The notes below the pieces were generated by a model. It was given only the letters and a program-made list of their open reading frames with translations, was not told where the DNA came from and did no database searches. This document shows positions 1 to 8,732 of a DNA stretch of 64,000 nt, piece by piece (position 1 is the first letter of the stretch; every line of letters begins with the position of its first letter). The position numbers were made by a program, and so were the translations under genes. The stretch spans positions 1 to 64,000 of the forward strand of contig CACJGR010000001.1 in NCBI GenBank assembly GCA_902592985.1, given 5' to 3'. This DNA comes from an uncultured Pelagibacteraceae bacterium (GTDB taxonomy: Bacteria > Pseudomonadota > Alphaproteobacteria > Pelagibacterales > Pelagibacteraceae).

Positions 1-1
1 A

Positions 2-2047
2 AAATCTTGTCATAACACAAAATGGAGAGATGATTATAGCTGGATACATCAAAACAATATACTTGAAGTTTTAAAAGATAGTTCAAAATTACTACCTGAA
101 GTTAGAAAATATCTTGAAGAGGAAAATTATTATACTGACTTTAATTTGTCAGATACAAAAAATATTCAAAAAAAATTATTTGATGAAATTAAAGGTCGTA
201 TTAAGCTAGATGACGAATCTCTTCCCTATAAAGATTACAATTATGAATATTGGACTAAAACAACAACAAAAGGTAACTATTTTATTAAGTTAAGAAAAAA
301 AATTAATTCTAGCAAAATTGAAGAAATATGGAATGGAGACAAAGAAAAAGAAAAACTGAAAACTGAGTACTTTGGTGTTGGTGATTTAGAAGTGAGCTTT
401 AATGATAAATTTTTAGGTTATTCATTGGATTTAAAAGGTTCTGAATATTACACAATTTGTGTTAGGGATATTGAAACTGAAGAATTAGTAACAGAAAAAA
501 TAGAAGATACTTCTGGAAGCATCAGTTTTAGCCTTGATGATAAATATTTTTTTTACTCAAAATTAGACAAATATCATCGTCCAAAAAAAATATTTAGGCA
601 TAAAATTGGAACTTCGGTTAAAGAAGATACTTTAATTTTTGAAGAAAAAAATGAAGCTTTTACAGTTGGGATCGGTTTAAGTTCTGATGAAAAATACTTT
701 ATTATTACGACTTCAGATCATAATAGTTCAGAACAGCATTATTTTTCAGTAAATGAAGAATATCCAAGACCAAAGTTAATTAAACAAAGGAAAAAAGGTG
801 TGCTCTACTCTATTAATTCATGGGGTGGATTTTTTTATAATCACTCCAATGAAGATGCCGAAGACTTTAAAATTGAAATATGCAAAGATTTATCTAGTCA
901 AAAGTGGGAGGTATATATTCCAGCAAAAGAAGAAGTATTAATTGGAGGATTAGTTTTTTTAAATGATTGGATTATTAGATCTGAAGTTTCCAATGCACTT
1001 GGAAAAATTTTTGTAAAAAATATTAAAACAAATATCGAGGAAGAAATTAAATTTACAGATGAAAAAGTTATTGATCCAGGAATTTCATTAAAACAAAGAG
1101 ACAAAAATACTGACTATATACATTTGAGTTATTCATCTCCAAAAACTCAATCAAGAGTTTATCTATACAATTTAAAAAATAAGGAAAAAAAATTAATTAA
1201 GGAGCAAGAAATTCCGTCTGGACATAATCCCAGAAATTATATTGTTGAACGTTTGGAATGTAAGTCTCATGATGAAAGAATTGTTCCTATTACAATTACT
1301 AGACACAAAAAAACTAAAATTGATGGATCTGCTAATTTATTACTGTACGGTTATGGATCTTATGGAAGTTCAATGAGTCCAAGCTTTTCATCAACTAGAT
1401 TGAGCTTAATAAATAGAGATATAATTTGGGTTACTGCTCATATCAGGGGTGGCATGGAAAGAGGAATGAAATGGTGGAAAGAAGGAAAACTTTTAAATAA
1501 AAAAAATACCTTTGAAGATTATATTGCTGTTGCTGAATTTTTAATAAAAAAAAAATATACTTCAAATGGCAAAATTATTGGTATGGGTGGTTCAGCTGGT
1601 GGACTATTAATGGGTGTAGCTGTAAATCAAGCGCCAAAATTATTTTTAGGAATTATAATGGCGGTTCCTTTTGTAGATTCTCTAACAACTAATTTAGATC
1701 ACTCTTTGCCTTTAACTGTTGGGGAGTTTGAAGAATTTGGAAATGCTAAGAAAAATAAGGAACATTTTGATTATATATATTCTTATGCGCCTTATAATAA
1801 TATTAAAAAAATGGATTATCCACATATGCTTATCACAACTAGTTTGAGCGATAATAGAGTTTTATTTGATGAGCCTACAAAATTTACCGCTAAATTAAGA
1901 GAATACAAAACAGATGATAATCTTTTGCTTTTGAAAACAGAAATGAATGCTGGCCATGGTGGCAAATCAGGAAGAGATAGCGCTATAGAAGAAATAGCAA
2001 TTGATTATGCATTTGCATTAAAAATTTCAAAAAAAATTAATTCTTAA
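2..2047 (+). CDS. ptrB: Oligopeptidase B (S9A serine peptidase), 5' end outside the window
   Basis: Cytoplasmic serine peptidase that cuts short peptides, in this family usually after basic residues. The C-terminal alpha/beta-hydrolase domain shows the nucleophile elbow GGSAGG (about base 1587), the Asp region (SDNRV) and the catalytic His in AGHGG; the N-terminal two thirds should be the beta-propeller. The ORF track starts at a TTG at 146, but the frame is open back to base 2, and the upstream translation (WRDDYSWIHQNN, PEVRKYLEEEN) matches the conserved oligopeptidase B N-terminus. The gene therefore begins beyond the left edge and the TTG is not its start. No terminator is seen after the stop; the hsp20 leader follows within 35 nt. 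Confidence 0.9.
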   Translation, partial: KSCHNTKWRDDYSWIHQNNILEVLKDSSKLLPEVRKYLEEENYYTDFNLSDTKNIQKKLFDEIKGRIKLDDESLPYKDYNYEYWTKTTTKGNYFIKLRKKINSSKIEEIWNGDKEKEKLKTEYFGVGDLEVSFNDKFLGYSLDLKGSEYYTICVRDIETEELVTEKIEDTSGSISFSLDDKYFFYSKLDKYHRPKKIFRHKIGTSVKEDTLIFEEKNEAFTVGIGLSSDEKYFIITTSDHNSSEQHYFSVNEEYPRPKLIKQRKKGVLYSINSWGGFFYNHSNEDAEDFKIEICKDLSSQKWEVYIPAKEEVLIGGLVFLNDWIIRSEVSNALGKIFVKNIKTNIEEEIKFTDEKVIDPGISLKQRDKNTDYIHLSYSSPKTQSRVYLYNLKNKEKKLIKEQEIPSGHNPRNYIVERLECKSHDERIVPITITRHKKTKIDGSANLLLYGYGSYGSSMSPSFSSTRLSLINRDIIWVTAHIRGGMERGMKWWKEGKLLNKKNTFEDYIAVAEFLIKKKYTSNGKIIGMGGSAGGLLMGVAVNQAPKLFLGIIMAVPFVDSLTTNLDHSLPLTVGEFEEFGNAKKNKEHFDYIYSYAPYNNIKKMDYPHMLITTSLSDNRVLFDEPTKFTAKLREYKTDDNLLLLKTEMNAGHGGKSGRDSAIEEIAIDYAFALKISKKINS

Positions 2048-2084
2048 ATATTGAAAATAAAAAATTAGTACCCACATATATTAA

Positions 2085-2142
2085 GTAAGTCGCCTAATGG
2101 GGCTTACATAAAATAACCTTGCTAACAAAGGAGGATATTATG
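2085..2142 (+). promoter_or_regulatory. ROSE-like RNA thermometer candidate in the hsp20 leader
   Basis: Just before the hsp20 ATG (2140) lies a strong Shine-Dalgarno, AAGGAGG (2128-2134). It can fold back on CUUGCU (2118-2123) across a 5-nt loop (AACAA): U2123-A2129, C2122-G2130, G2121 opposite G2131, U2120-A2132, U2119 with G2133, C2118-G2134. A UUGCU segment facing the SD with a G-G mismatch is the hallmark of ROSE thermometers, which control small heat-shock genes in alphaproteobacteria. A second helix, GTAAG/CTTAC (2085-2089 with 2103-2107), lies upstream. Temperature response is inferred, not shown. Confidence 0.6.
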
Positions 2143-2586
2143 ACAAGTAAGGATCTATCTATATTCAACTCATTACGACCTTTTTCAATTGGTTTTGACG
2201 ATATGTTTGACCAATTTGAAAGTATGTTGGGAAATGGAGGTTTGGGTATGCAATCAAACTATCCACCATACAACATAAGAAAAACTGGAAAGGACAAATA
2301 CTCTATTGAAGTTGCTCTTGCTGGTTTTAGCAAAAAGGACGTAGAAGTTGAGTTTGAAGATAATTTATTAACTGTCAGAACCAAACAAGTTAATAAGTCT
2401 GAAGACAAAAATGAAGATGGTGAAATTATTCATAAAGGTATTTCACAAAGACAATTTGCTAGATCATTTACAATTGCAGACGATGTAAAAGTAGATGGTG
2501 CCGAACTTAAAGATGGTCTTTTGACGATAGCTTGTGAAAGAATTGTACCAGAATACAAAAAGAAAAAGCTTATTGAAATTAAATAA
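2140..2586 (+). CDS. ibpA: Small heat-shock protein, Hsp20/IbpA family
   Basis: ATP-independent holdase chaperone of the alpha-crystallin family, 148 aa from the chosen start. The alpha-crystallin domain spans about residues 40-135, with the typical YSIEVALAGFSKKDVEVE stretch and the late GLLTIACER segment. The N-terminus (PFSIGFDDMFDQFE) is the usual alphaproteobacterial form. The track starts at TTG 2119; the ATG at 2140 is better because AAGGAGG lies 5 nt upstream and the TTG falls within the SD-masking hairpin. Expression is probably temperature-controlled by the ROSE-like leader. It stands alone and is followed by a stem-loop. Confidence 0.93.
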   Translation: MTSKDLSIFNSLRPFSIGFDDMFDQFESMLGNGGLGMQSNYPPYNIRKTGKDKYSIEVALAGFSKKDVEVEFEDNLLTVRTKQVNKSEDKNEDGEIIHKGISQRQFARSFTIADDVKVDGAELKDGLLTIACERIVPEYKKKKLIEIK

Positions 2587-2598
2587 GTATTTACCTTG

Positions 2599-2623
2599 CT
2601 TGTGGGGGAAAATTCCCCACAAG
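2599..2623. terminator. Strong stem-loop between convergent hsp20 and a lipoprotein gene
   Basis: A perfect 9-bp stem, CTTGTGGGG/CCCCACAAG (2599-2607 with 2615-2623), encloses a 7-nt loop. It sits between two convergent stop codons, where a bidirectional terminator is expected. No U-tract follows on either strand, so it may act mainly as an mRNA 3'-end protector. Confidence 0.6.
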
Positions 2624-2625
2624 TA

Positions 2626-2928
2626 TTAAAAACAGCCTTTAGAAATAAAACCAATTACCATTTCATTATTATCAATTTCAAATTTTCTTTCACACTTTAT
2701 TCCATATTTTTTTGTATTATAAATTAAAAGTTTTGAGCCAGTTTCGCTTTTGGCCTCACTGTCAGGATTGCCCATAACAATTTTTAATTCAGAAACTGGT
2801 TGACCAATAAATTGACTTAATTTTTTATTTTCTTTTTTTACAGCTTCATCAGATTTTTTGTTTATAGTTTCACATCCATTAAATAAAAAAATAAATGTTA
2901 TTAATAAAAATATTTGAAAAATTTTCAT
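2626..2928 (-). CDS. Small lipoprotein of unknown function
   Basis: 100 aa. A lipoprotein signal peptide is clear: a short basic start, a hydrophobic stretch (FQIFLLITFIFLF) and a lipobox ending NGC, with Cys at about residue 19. After a charged, Lys-rich linker, the segment QFIGQPVSELKIVMGNPD resembles the start of small SmpA/OmlA-like or 'outer membrane assembly' folds, where a similar G-x-P motif occurs. That resemblance is weak and no function is assigned. It is convergent with hsp20 and divergent from the purine permease, so it is probably monocistronic. Confidence 0.7.
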   Translation of the reverse strand: MKIFQIFLLITFIFLFNGCETINKKSDEAVKKENKKLSQFIGQPVSELKIVMGNPDSEAKSETGSKLLIYNTKKYGIKCERKFEIDNNEMVIGFISKGCF

Positions 2929-3028
2929 AGTTTCAACTAAATGTAGAATATCATAAAAATTATAAACAGATATAAACTCTCAAGTTGTATTGTACGCTTA
3001 ATTATTCACAGTAATCAATGTTATTTTC

Positions 3029-3057
3029 TTGTGACTTCTATAATAAGGTCTATTAAA
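3029..3057 (+). promoter_or_regulatory. Possible sigma-70 promoter of the purine permease
   Basis: TTGTGA (3029-3034) and an AT-rich -10-like ATTAAA (3052-3057) are 17 nt apart. A second TATAAT occurs at 3039-3044 without a good -35. GGAGG (3078-3082) precedes the permease ATG. In DNA this AT-rich such matches are common, so support is weak. No purine-riboswitch core was recognised in the 163-nt leader. Confidence 0.3.
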
Positions 3058-3091
3058 CTTTATTCTTAATTAATTATGGAGGTAAATATTT

Positions 3092-4438
3092 ATGATGGAT
3101 AAATATTTTGAATATAGAAAACATAAAACGGATTTTAATACAGAGGTAACTGCTGGCGTTACAACATTTTTGACGATGGCTTACATAATGTTTCTTAATC
3201 CGTTTATTTTGTCAGGAGAGTTTGCGGGCACTGATGCAGGATTTTTTGATTTTAATTCAGTATTTACGGCAACGATTCTGGCAACTGCTATAGCTTGTTT
3301 CATAATGGCTTTTTATGGAAAGACATGGCCAATAGGCTTAGCTCCAGGAATGGGGATTAATGCTTTTGTCGCTTTTGTTATAGTAGCAGGATTGGGTTAC
3401 ACTCCAGCAGAGGCACTAGGTGCTGTACTTGTTGCGGGTATAATCTTTTTAATTGTATCGTTAACTCCTGTTCGAGCTTGGATAATAAATTCAATTCCAA
3501 AAAGTTTAAAACTTGGAATTGGCGCTGGAATAGGACTTTTCTTAGCTATTATTGGCCTAGAAATTATGGGAGTAGTTGCTGATCATCCAGTAACTTTAGT
3601 TACTCTTGGAAATGTAAAACATCCACTGGTGATATTAGCTACTCTAGCATTTGCTACAATGATTGTGTTGGAGAAGAAAAAAGTTAAGGGAAATATCATT
3701 ATTGGTATACTTGTTTTCAGTGCAATTGCGTGGTTACCAATATGGGGATGGACTGGCTATAGTATTGAAGGCGGATCAGGTTTATCAAAATTTAATGGAA
3801 TCTTTGACACGCCGACATATCCTTCCTATTTATTTCAATTTGAAATAGGAAAAGTTTTGTCTGCAGGAGGAATGTCAGTTTTATTCACATTGTTTTTTAT
3901 AGACTTTTTCGATACGGCTGGAACGCTCACTTCGGTAGCAAACGTTGCTGGAAAAGTAGATAGCAAAGGTAAAGTTAAAGATATAGAAAAAGCAATGCTT
4001 GCAGACAGCGTTGGAACAGTTGCAGGTGCTTTAGTTGGAACCTCAACAGTAACTAGTTATGTAGAGTCTGGAGCAGGTGTTAAAGCTGGTGGCCGAACAG
4101 GTATGACTTCTCTTGTAATTGGAGTTCTATTCTTATTATGTTTAGGATTTGCACCACTTGCAACTAGTTTGCCAAAAGAGATTGATGGTGCGGCACTTGT
4201 CTATGTAGCGGTTCTTTTCGTTAGAAATATCGTTGATATAGAATGGAATGACATCGTTGAATCAGCACCGGCTGTTTTATGTATGATAGTTATGCCTCTG
4301 ACTTATTCTATAGCCAATGGAATAGCTATTGCGTTCATTACTTATGCATTAATTAAACTTTTAAGTGGAAAATATGAAGGAGTTTCGTCTGCTATTTGGA
4401 TTGTTGCAGCGTTAAGTGTAATAAACTTTATAGTATAA
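3092..4438 (+). CDS. NCS2-family purine permease (AzgA/PbuG-like)
   Basis: Inner-membrane symporter for purine bases (hypoxanthine, guanine or adenine in characterised AzgA-type relatives), 448 aa and very hydrophobic, as the family's multi-helix fold requires. Recognisable family segments are the N-terminal TEVTAGVTTFLTMAYIMF, the GLAPGMGINAFVAF motif and the FFIDFFDTAGTLTSVA motif of the substrate-binding core. RBS GGAGG lies 9 nt before the first of two tandem ATGs. It opens the purine locus: a phosphoribosyltransferase lies convergently downstream, and guanine deaminase and xanthine dehydrogenase follow. The exact purine specificity cannot be read from sequence alone. Confidence 0.9.
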   Translation: MMDKYFEYRKHKTDFNTEVTAGVTTFLTMAYIMFLNPFILSGEFAGTDAGFFDFNSVFTATILATAIACFIMAFYGKTWPIGLAPGMGINAFVAFVIVAGLGYTPAEALGAVLVAGIIFLIVSLTPVRAWIINSIPKSLKLGIGAGIGLFLAIIGLEIMGVVADHPVTLVTLGNVKHPLVILATLAFATMIVLEKKKVKGNIIIGILVFSAIAWLPIWGWTGYSIEGGSGLSKFNGIFDTPTYPSYLFQFEIGKVLSAGGMSVLFTLFFIDFFDTAGTLTSVANVAGKVDSKGKVKDIEKAMLADSVGTVAGALVGTSTVTSYVESGAGVKAGGRTGMTSLVIGVLFLLCLGFAPLATSLPKEIDGAALVYVAVLFVRNIVDIEWNDIVESAPAVLCMIVMPLTYSIANGIAIAFITYALIKLLSGKYEGVSSAIWIVAALSVINFIV

Positions 4439-4460
4439 ACTTTAAAAAAAACTTCTATGA

Positions 4461-4493
4461 AAAGGGCCGGATTTATTCTGGCCCTTTTTTTTA
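4461..4493. terminator. Bidirectional intrinsic terminator
   Basis: The stem AAAGGGCC/GGCCCTTT (about 4461-4468 with 4480-4487) is followed by a run of T on the plus strand. Because A's precede the stem, the minus strand reads as a terminator too. It separates the convergent permease and phosphoribosyltransferase genes, and its T-tract overlaps the stop codon of the latter (4491-4493). Confidence 0.85.
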
Positions 4494-5015
4494 TTTACTG
4501 TGTTTTTTTTTAATTTCTTCGATTCTAATTTCTTCATAAATTTCAAATGGCTGAACTATCCAAGGGTTATCAGATAATTTTACCGCACAATAATCTGGTT
4601 CAAAGGTTGACTTTTGTTTTTTCCATAATGTTGCTGTTTTAATATCTTCAATTTTATCTTTTATTGGTTCATATTTTTTTAACCAATCCACGCTTTTATT
4701 TAATGTAATTCCTGTATCTGAAAGGTCATCACATAATAAAATCTTGCCACCCATATTTTTTGCAATCGAACTCATTTCTCTTGAAAAGACTATGTCGCCT
4801 TGCTCATCTTCAACTCCCTTACCACTGTATGATTCAACTGCTAAATACGCACACTTTAATTTAAAAACTCTACTTAAAACATCTATCATTGGAGCGCCGC
4901 CACGCATTATACCAACTAACAAGGTTGGCTTATAACCGCTTTCATGAATTTGTATCGCCAACTTCTCTACTGTTTTATTGTACTCATCCCAATTAACAAT
5001 TAATTTTTCAGACAT
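4491..5015 (-). CDS. Purine phosphoribosyltransferase (Gpt/Hpt-like)
   Basis: Would convert a purine base plus PRPP to the nucleoside monophosphate, so it is the salvage branch of this purine locus. 174 aa, type I PRTase fold. The PRPP-binding loop ILLCDDLSDTGITL (about residues 91-104) is clear, as is the upstream VGIMRGG. Length and motif fit XGPRT/HPRT-like enzymes, but xanthine, guanine or hypoxanthine preference is undecided. It lies 14 nt downstream of the puuD-like gene on the same strand, so it may be the last gene of the uraH-xdhAB-guaD-puuD operon. Imported purines could be salvaged here or burned by the neighbouring catabolic enzymes. Confidence 0.8.
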   Translation of the reverse strand: MSEKLIVNWDEYNKTVEKLAIQIHESGYKPTLLVGIMRGGAPMIDVLSRVFKLKCAYLAVESYSGKGVEDEQGDIVFSREMSSIAKNMGGKILLCDDLSDTGITLNKSVDWLKKYEPIKDKIEDIKTATLWKKQKSTFEPDYCAVKLSDNPWIVQPFEIYEEIRIEEIKKKHSK

Positions 5016-5029
5016 ATATTTCTATATTC

Positions 5030-5941
5030 TTAATTTTTAAAAATGAAAAGAAAAACCGCAAGTGTTATAAAAGCTAAAATAGAAAAAATTAAGATATTCA
5101 ACCTATGAATGTTTTTCCCTCTTAAATTAAAGTAATGCCTTGCTACTGCAGAAATTAAAGCAACTAAACATAAAATTAACCAATTATATTTGTGATAAAC
5201 TATAAAACTATAGTGGCCTGATAGCATAATAAATAAAACTAAAAATGTTGAATAATTATTGTGAATAGATCTTTGTTTAGCAGCTAACGAGAGACTGGTA
5301 TCAAATTTTTCATTTTTTAAACTACTATTAATGATATTTTTTTGATTTGGAATAATCACAGTAAAAACATTTCCAAACATGTTTGAACCAATAATTAAAC
5401 CAACGCTCAAAAAGGCAAATTGTGGACCAAATATTTTTGTTAAACCAAAAGAAACTAAAGCTAATAAAATAAAAATAATTGATATAAAAAGTGCATTATT
5501 TTTAATTATTTTAGATTTACATAAAAAATCGTAAATAAACCAAAAAATAACTAGGGATAAAATTGAAACTAATATTGCGTTAAAAGAGGATATTTCCAAA
5601 ATTCGTTTATCAACCATTAAAATTTGAGAATTGTAATAATAAATTATAATTAGAAGAAGAATTCCTGTTATAAATGTTAAATAGCTTTGCCATTTAAAAA
5701 TTACTAAATTGTTAAGATATTCTGAAGGAGGTGATTTTTTTAATCTTATTAATTTATAATAATATCCAGAGTGCATAAGATAGCCTACTCCATCAACATC
5801 ATCGCTTGAAATATTCTTGTTAAGCTTATTGTCTAGATAATTAAACAAAAAGCTATTACCAACCCAAAGAATTGCAAATAAAACATGCCCCCATCTTAAA
5901 ATAAGCTCTAACCATTTTAATGTGTAAGGTATAAATTCCAT
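5030..5941 (-). CDS. puuD: PuuD-like membrane urate oxidase without the cytochrome c domain
   Basis: Candidate for urate to 5-hydroxyisourate, the only step otherwise missing in this locus. 303 aa with about eight hydrophobic helices. Features shared with PuuD/DUF989 are the N-terminal RWGHVLFAILWVGNSFLF, GSNMFGNVFTVIIPNQK, a conserved AAKQRSIHNNYSTFLVLF stretch, and LSGHY near helix 6, rich in His residues. Characterised PuuD proteins carry a C-terminal cytochrome c domain with CxxCH; here the protein ends after the last helix and has no CxxCH. An electron acceptor would have to come from elsewhere. It lies 3 nt after guaD, in operon with xdh. The assignment rests on family resemblance plus context. 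Confidence 0.75.
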   Translation of the reverse strand: MEFIPYTLKWLELILRWGHVLFAILWVGNSFLFNYLDNKLNKNISSDDVDGVGYLMHSGYYYKLIRLKKSPPSEYLNNLVIFKWQSYLTFITGILLLIIIYYYNSQILMVDKRILEISSFNAILVSILSLVIFWFIYDFLCKSKIIKNNALFISIIFILLALVSFGLTKIFGPQFAFLSVGLIIGSNMFGNVFTVIIPNQKNIINSSLKNEKFDTSLSLAAKQRSIHNNYSTFLVLFIMLSGHYSFIVYHKYNWLILCLVALISAVARHYFNLRGKNIHRLNILIFSILAFITLAVFLFIFKN

Positions 5942-5944
5942 GCT

Positions 5945-6415
5945 TTAATATTCAATCTTATCAATTTTCTTATCCCAAAGATCAAAAGCTTTTAAAGCTT
6001 CGTTTCTCATCATTTGCTTAATTGGAATTTTTCTATCTTCATTTTTTTTAGAAATCTCTGAATATATTAATGAGTCATCAAAATTAATTTTTTTTGCATC
6101 ATCTCTAGTATTTGCATAAAAAATATTATCAAGATGTGACCAATAAATAGCAGATAAACACATTGGGCATGGTTCGCAACTCGTATATAAATCACATCCA
6201 ACAAGATTAAATATATTTAACTTTTTGCATGCTTCTCTAATAGCAACAACTTCAGCATGGGCAGTTGGATCATTTGAAGAGGTAACTTTATTTGAACCTT
6301 CAGCAATTATTTTGTTTTCTTTAACAATAACACAACCAAATGGCCCGCCAGCAGTATTAACGCTATTTATTGAAAGCTCTATCGCTCTTAACATAAATTT
6401 ATTTTTTAAATCCAT
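5945..6415 (-). CDS. guaD: Guanine deaminase (CDA-fold zinc enzyme)
   Basis: Deaminates guanine to xanthine and ammonia, feeding the xanthine dehydrogenase encoded just upstream. 156 aa of the cytidine/deoxycytidylate deaminase fold, not the large amidohydrolase type. The zinc site is complete: HAEVVAI (about residues 53-59; His ligand and catalytic Glu) and PCPMC (about 82-86; two Cys ligands). The NKVTSSNDPTAHAE context and the C-terminal half (FDDSLIYSEI) match the Bacillus-type guanine deaminase rather than tRNA adenosine deaminase. The gene starts 4 nt after the xdhB stop, so translation is probably coupled. Confidence 0.88.
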   Translation of the reverse strand: MDLKNKFMLRAIELSINSVNTAGGPFGCVIVKENKIIAEGSNKVTSSNDPTAHAEVVAIREACKKLNIFNLVGCDLYTSCEPCPMCLSAIYWSHLDNIFYANTRDDAKKINFDDSLIYSEISKKNEDRKIPIKQMMRNEALKAFDLWDKKIDKIEY

Positions 6416-6419
6416 TTTT

Positions 6420-8729
6420 TTACCTAATATGATTAAATCTATTTTTTAACTCATTTAAACTCATTAAAATTTTTTCTGGTGTCGCTGGAGCATCAAGAAT
6501 TGGTATCTTTTTATATTTTCCTACAGAAGCAATCGCATCCTTGATTGCATAAAATACACTCATGGCTAACATAAGAGGTGGTTCTCCTGTAGTTTTAGCT
6601 TTATTAACAACATTTTCTTTGTTTTTTCCTTGTTTAAAAATTTCTACATTAAATTTTTTTGGCATATCGCTGACTGCTGGTATTTTATAAGTTGAAGGTG
6701 ATACTGTAGTAATTTGACCATTAGTCTTCCAATTTACTTCTTCTATTGTTAACCATCCTTGTCCTTGAACAAATCCTCCTTCAATTTGACCTAATTCTAA
6801 AGCTGGATTAATAGCTTTACCTGCATCATGTAAAATATCAACTCGTTCTACTATATTTTCTCCTGTGAGTATATCTATTGTAACTTCAGTTACTGCAGCA
6901 CCATAGCAAAAATATAAAAAAGGTCTTCCTGAAAATGTTTTTTTATCAAAATAAATTTTCGGTGTTGAATAAAAACCAGAGGATGATAATGAAATTCTAT
7001 TCAAGTAAGCTTCTTTAATTATTGTTTCAAATTTAAATGATTTTTTATTGAATTTAATTAATCCTTTTTCATAAACTATTTTAATATTCTTAATATTATA
7101 TTTTTTTTTGATAAATTTTTCTAAATTTTGTTTGATTTTTGAAACTGCATCAAGTGCTGCTGCTCCATTTAAATCTGTTGTAGAAGATGCGGCGCTTGCA
7201 GAAGTATTCGGAACTTTTGATGTATTTGTTGAAGAAATTTTTATTTTTTCAAATGATAAACCTAGCTCATTAGCAACAAGTTGGGCAATTTTGGTGTTAG
7301 TTCCTTGCCCCATTTCTACTCCACCATGATTTAAATGAACGCTTCCATCAGTATAAATATGCACTAATGCTCCAGCCTGATTAAGATGAGTAGTTGTAAA
7401 CGAAATACCAAATTTAACCGGTGTGATTGCAATGCCCTTTTTTAAATATTTACTTTTTTGGTTGAATTTTTTAATTTTTGAATATCTTTTTTTGTAATTT
7501 GATTTTTTTACCAGCTTATTAAAAATTTCTTGGATAACATTATCTTCAATTTTCATTCCATAATGGGTAATGTTTTTTTTCTTTTTTTGGTAAAAATTAT
7601 TTTTTCTAATTTGGCAAGGATCTTTATTCAAATACCTTGAAATATTATCAATTATATTTTCTATAACCATCATTCCTTGATTTCCACCAAACCCTCTGAA
7701 GGCGGTATTTGAAGCTGTATTGGTTTTACAAAGATAGTTCTGCACCCGGATGTGTGGGATATAATATGCATTATCTATATGCATTATTGCTCTTCCATTG
7801 ATTGCACCTGATAAATCTGGAGATATTCCACACCTTGATGATAATTTAATTTTTAATCCTTCAATAATTCCTAAACTATTAAAACCAACTTCAGACTCAG
7901 AATAAAAATCATGTCTTTTGCCAGTTATAATTATATCATCATCTCTATCTAATCTAAGTTTAACAGGTTTCCTTGTTTTGTAAGCAAGTAATGAACAAAT
8001 AGCTGAAGTCATAAAATTAGTTTCTTTGCCGCCAAAACCACCTCCAACTCTACGAACTAACACTGTTACTGAATTACTTTTTTGATTAAGCATCTTGGCA
8101 ATAATTTGTTGTGTTTCTGATGGATGTTGTGTTGAACTATAGACTAAAAAATCATTATCTTCTTTAGGTATTGCAAGGGCAACTTGTCCCTCTAAATAAA
8201 AATGCTCCTGACTTCCTGTGGTAAAATTAACCTTTAACTGATTTTTAGATTTACGAATTGCATTGGAAGGGTTGCCTCTTTGTATTTTTATTCCTTTTAA
8301 AACAAATTTTTTTTTCTTTAATGCTTCTTTTATCGTTACTATGGGTTTTAAAACTTTATAAATAACTTTAGCTTTTAAAACAGCTTTTCTTGCTAGTTCA
8401 GTAGAAATTGCAGCAACAGCAAATAAAGGTTGTCCATAATACTCAACTTTATTAGGTGAAAATATTGGATCACCATCAAAAACAGGACCTACATCATTTC
8501 TTCCAGGAATATCTTTATATCCAATTACTGAAATAACACCTTCACTTTTCCATACTTCACTTAGATCAATTTTCTTAATCAATGCATGTGATTTTTTGCT
8601 CCATCCAATTGCTCCATGTAAAGTCCCTTTTGGTTCACTAATATCATCTGTATAATCAGCATATCCACTTACATGTTTTGACGCACTGTCATGTGGTCTT
8701 TTTTCGTTAACAAAAATATTTTTACTCAT
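6420..8729 (-). CDS. xdhB: Xanthine dehydrogenase, molybdopterin-binding large subunit
   Basis: Catalytic subunit that hydroxylates hypoxanthine/xanthine to urate at a Mo-cofactor; partner of XdhA. 769 aa, the normal size. It begins with the KHVSGYADYTDD region, then shows the VRRVGGGFGGKE Mo-cofactor loop, AFRGFGGNQGM and, near the C-terminus, TTGEPPLMLAMS with the catalytic Glu of the GEPP motif. The signatures favour xanthine dehydrogenase, but other xanthine oxidase-family hydroxylases look similar; the purine neighbours decide. It starts 3 nt after the xdhA stop. No xdhC maturation gene lies nearby. Confidence 0.92.
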   Translation of the reverse strand: MSKNIFVNEKRPHDSASKHVSGYADYTDDISEPKGTLHGAIGWSKKSHALIKKIDLSEVWKSEGVISVIGYKDIPGRNDVGPVFDGDPIFSPNKVEYYGQPLFAVAAISTELARKAVLKAKVIYKVLKPIVTIKEALKKKKFVLKGIKIQRGNPSNAIRKSKNQLKVNFTTGSQEHFYLEGQVALAIPKEDNDFLVYSSTQHPSETQQIIAKMLNQKSNSVTVLVRRVGGGFGGKETNFMTSAICSLLAYKTRKPVKLRLDRDDDIIITGKRHDFYSESEVGFNSLGIIEGLKIKLSSRCGISPDLSGAINGRAIMHIDNAYYIPHIRVQNYLCKTNTASNTAFRGFGGNQGMMVIENIIDNISRYLNKDPCQIRKNNFYQKKKKNITHYGMKIEDNVIQEIFNKLVKKSNYKKRYSKIKKFNQKSKYLKKGIAITPVKFGISFTTTHLNQAGALVHIYTDGSVHLNHGGVEMGQGTNTKIAQLVANELGLSFEKIKISSTNTSKVPNTSASAASSTTDLNGAAALDAVSKIKQNLEKFIKKKYNIKNIKIVYEKGLIKFNKKSFKFETIIKEAYLNRISLSSSGFYSTPKIYFDKKTFSGRPFLYFCYGAAVTEVTIDILTGENIVERVDILHDAGKAINPALELGQIEGGFVQGQGWLTIEEVNWKTNGQITTVSPSTYKIPAVSDMPKKFNVEIFKQGKNKENVVNKAKTTGEPPLMLAMSVFYAIKDAIASVGKYKKIPILDAPATPEKILMSLNELKNRFNHIR

Positions 8730-8732
8730 TAT

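Noticed and set aside
146-148. TTG as the start of oligopeptidase B
   Set aside because: The frame is open to base 2 and the upstream translation matches the family N-terminus; the gene is simply cut by the window edge.
2940-3091. Purine riboswitch before the NCS2 permease
   Set aside because: The conserved purine-aptamer core was not found and no convincing three-way junction could be drawn.
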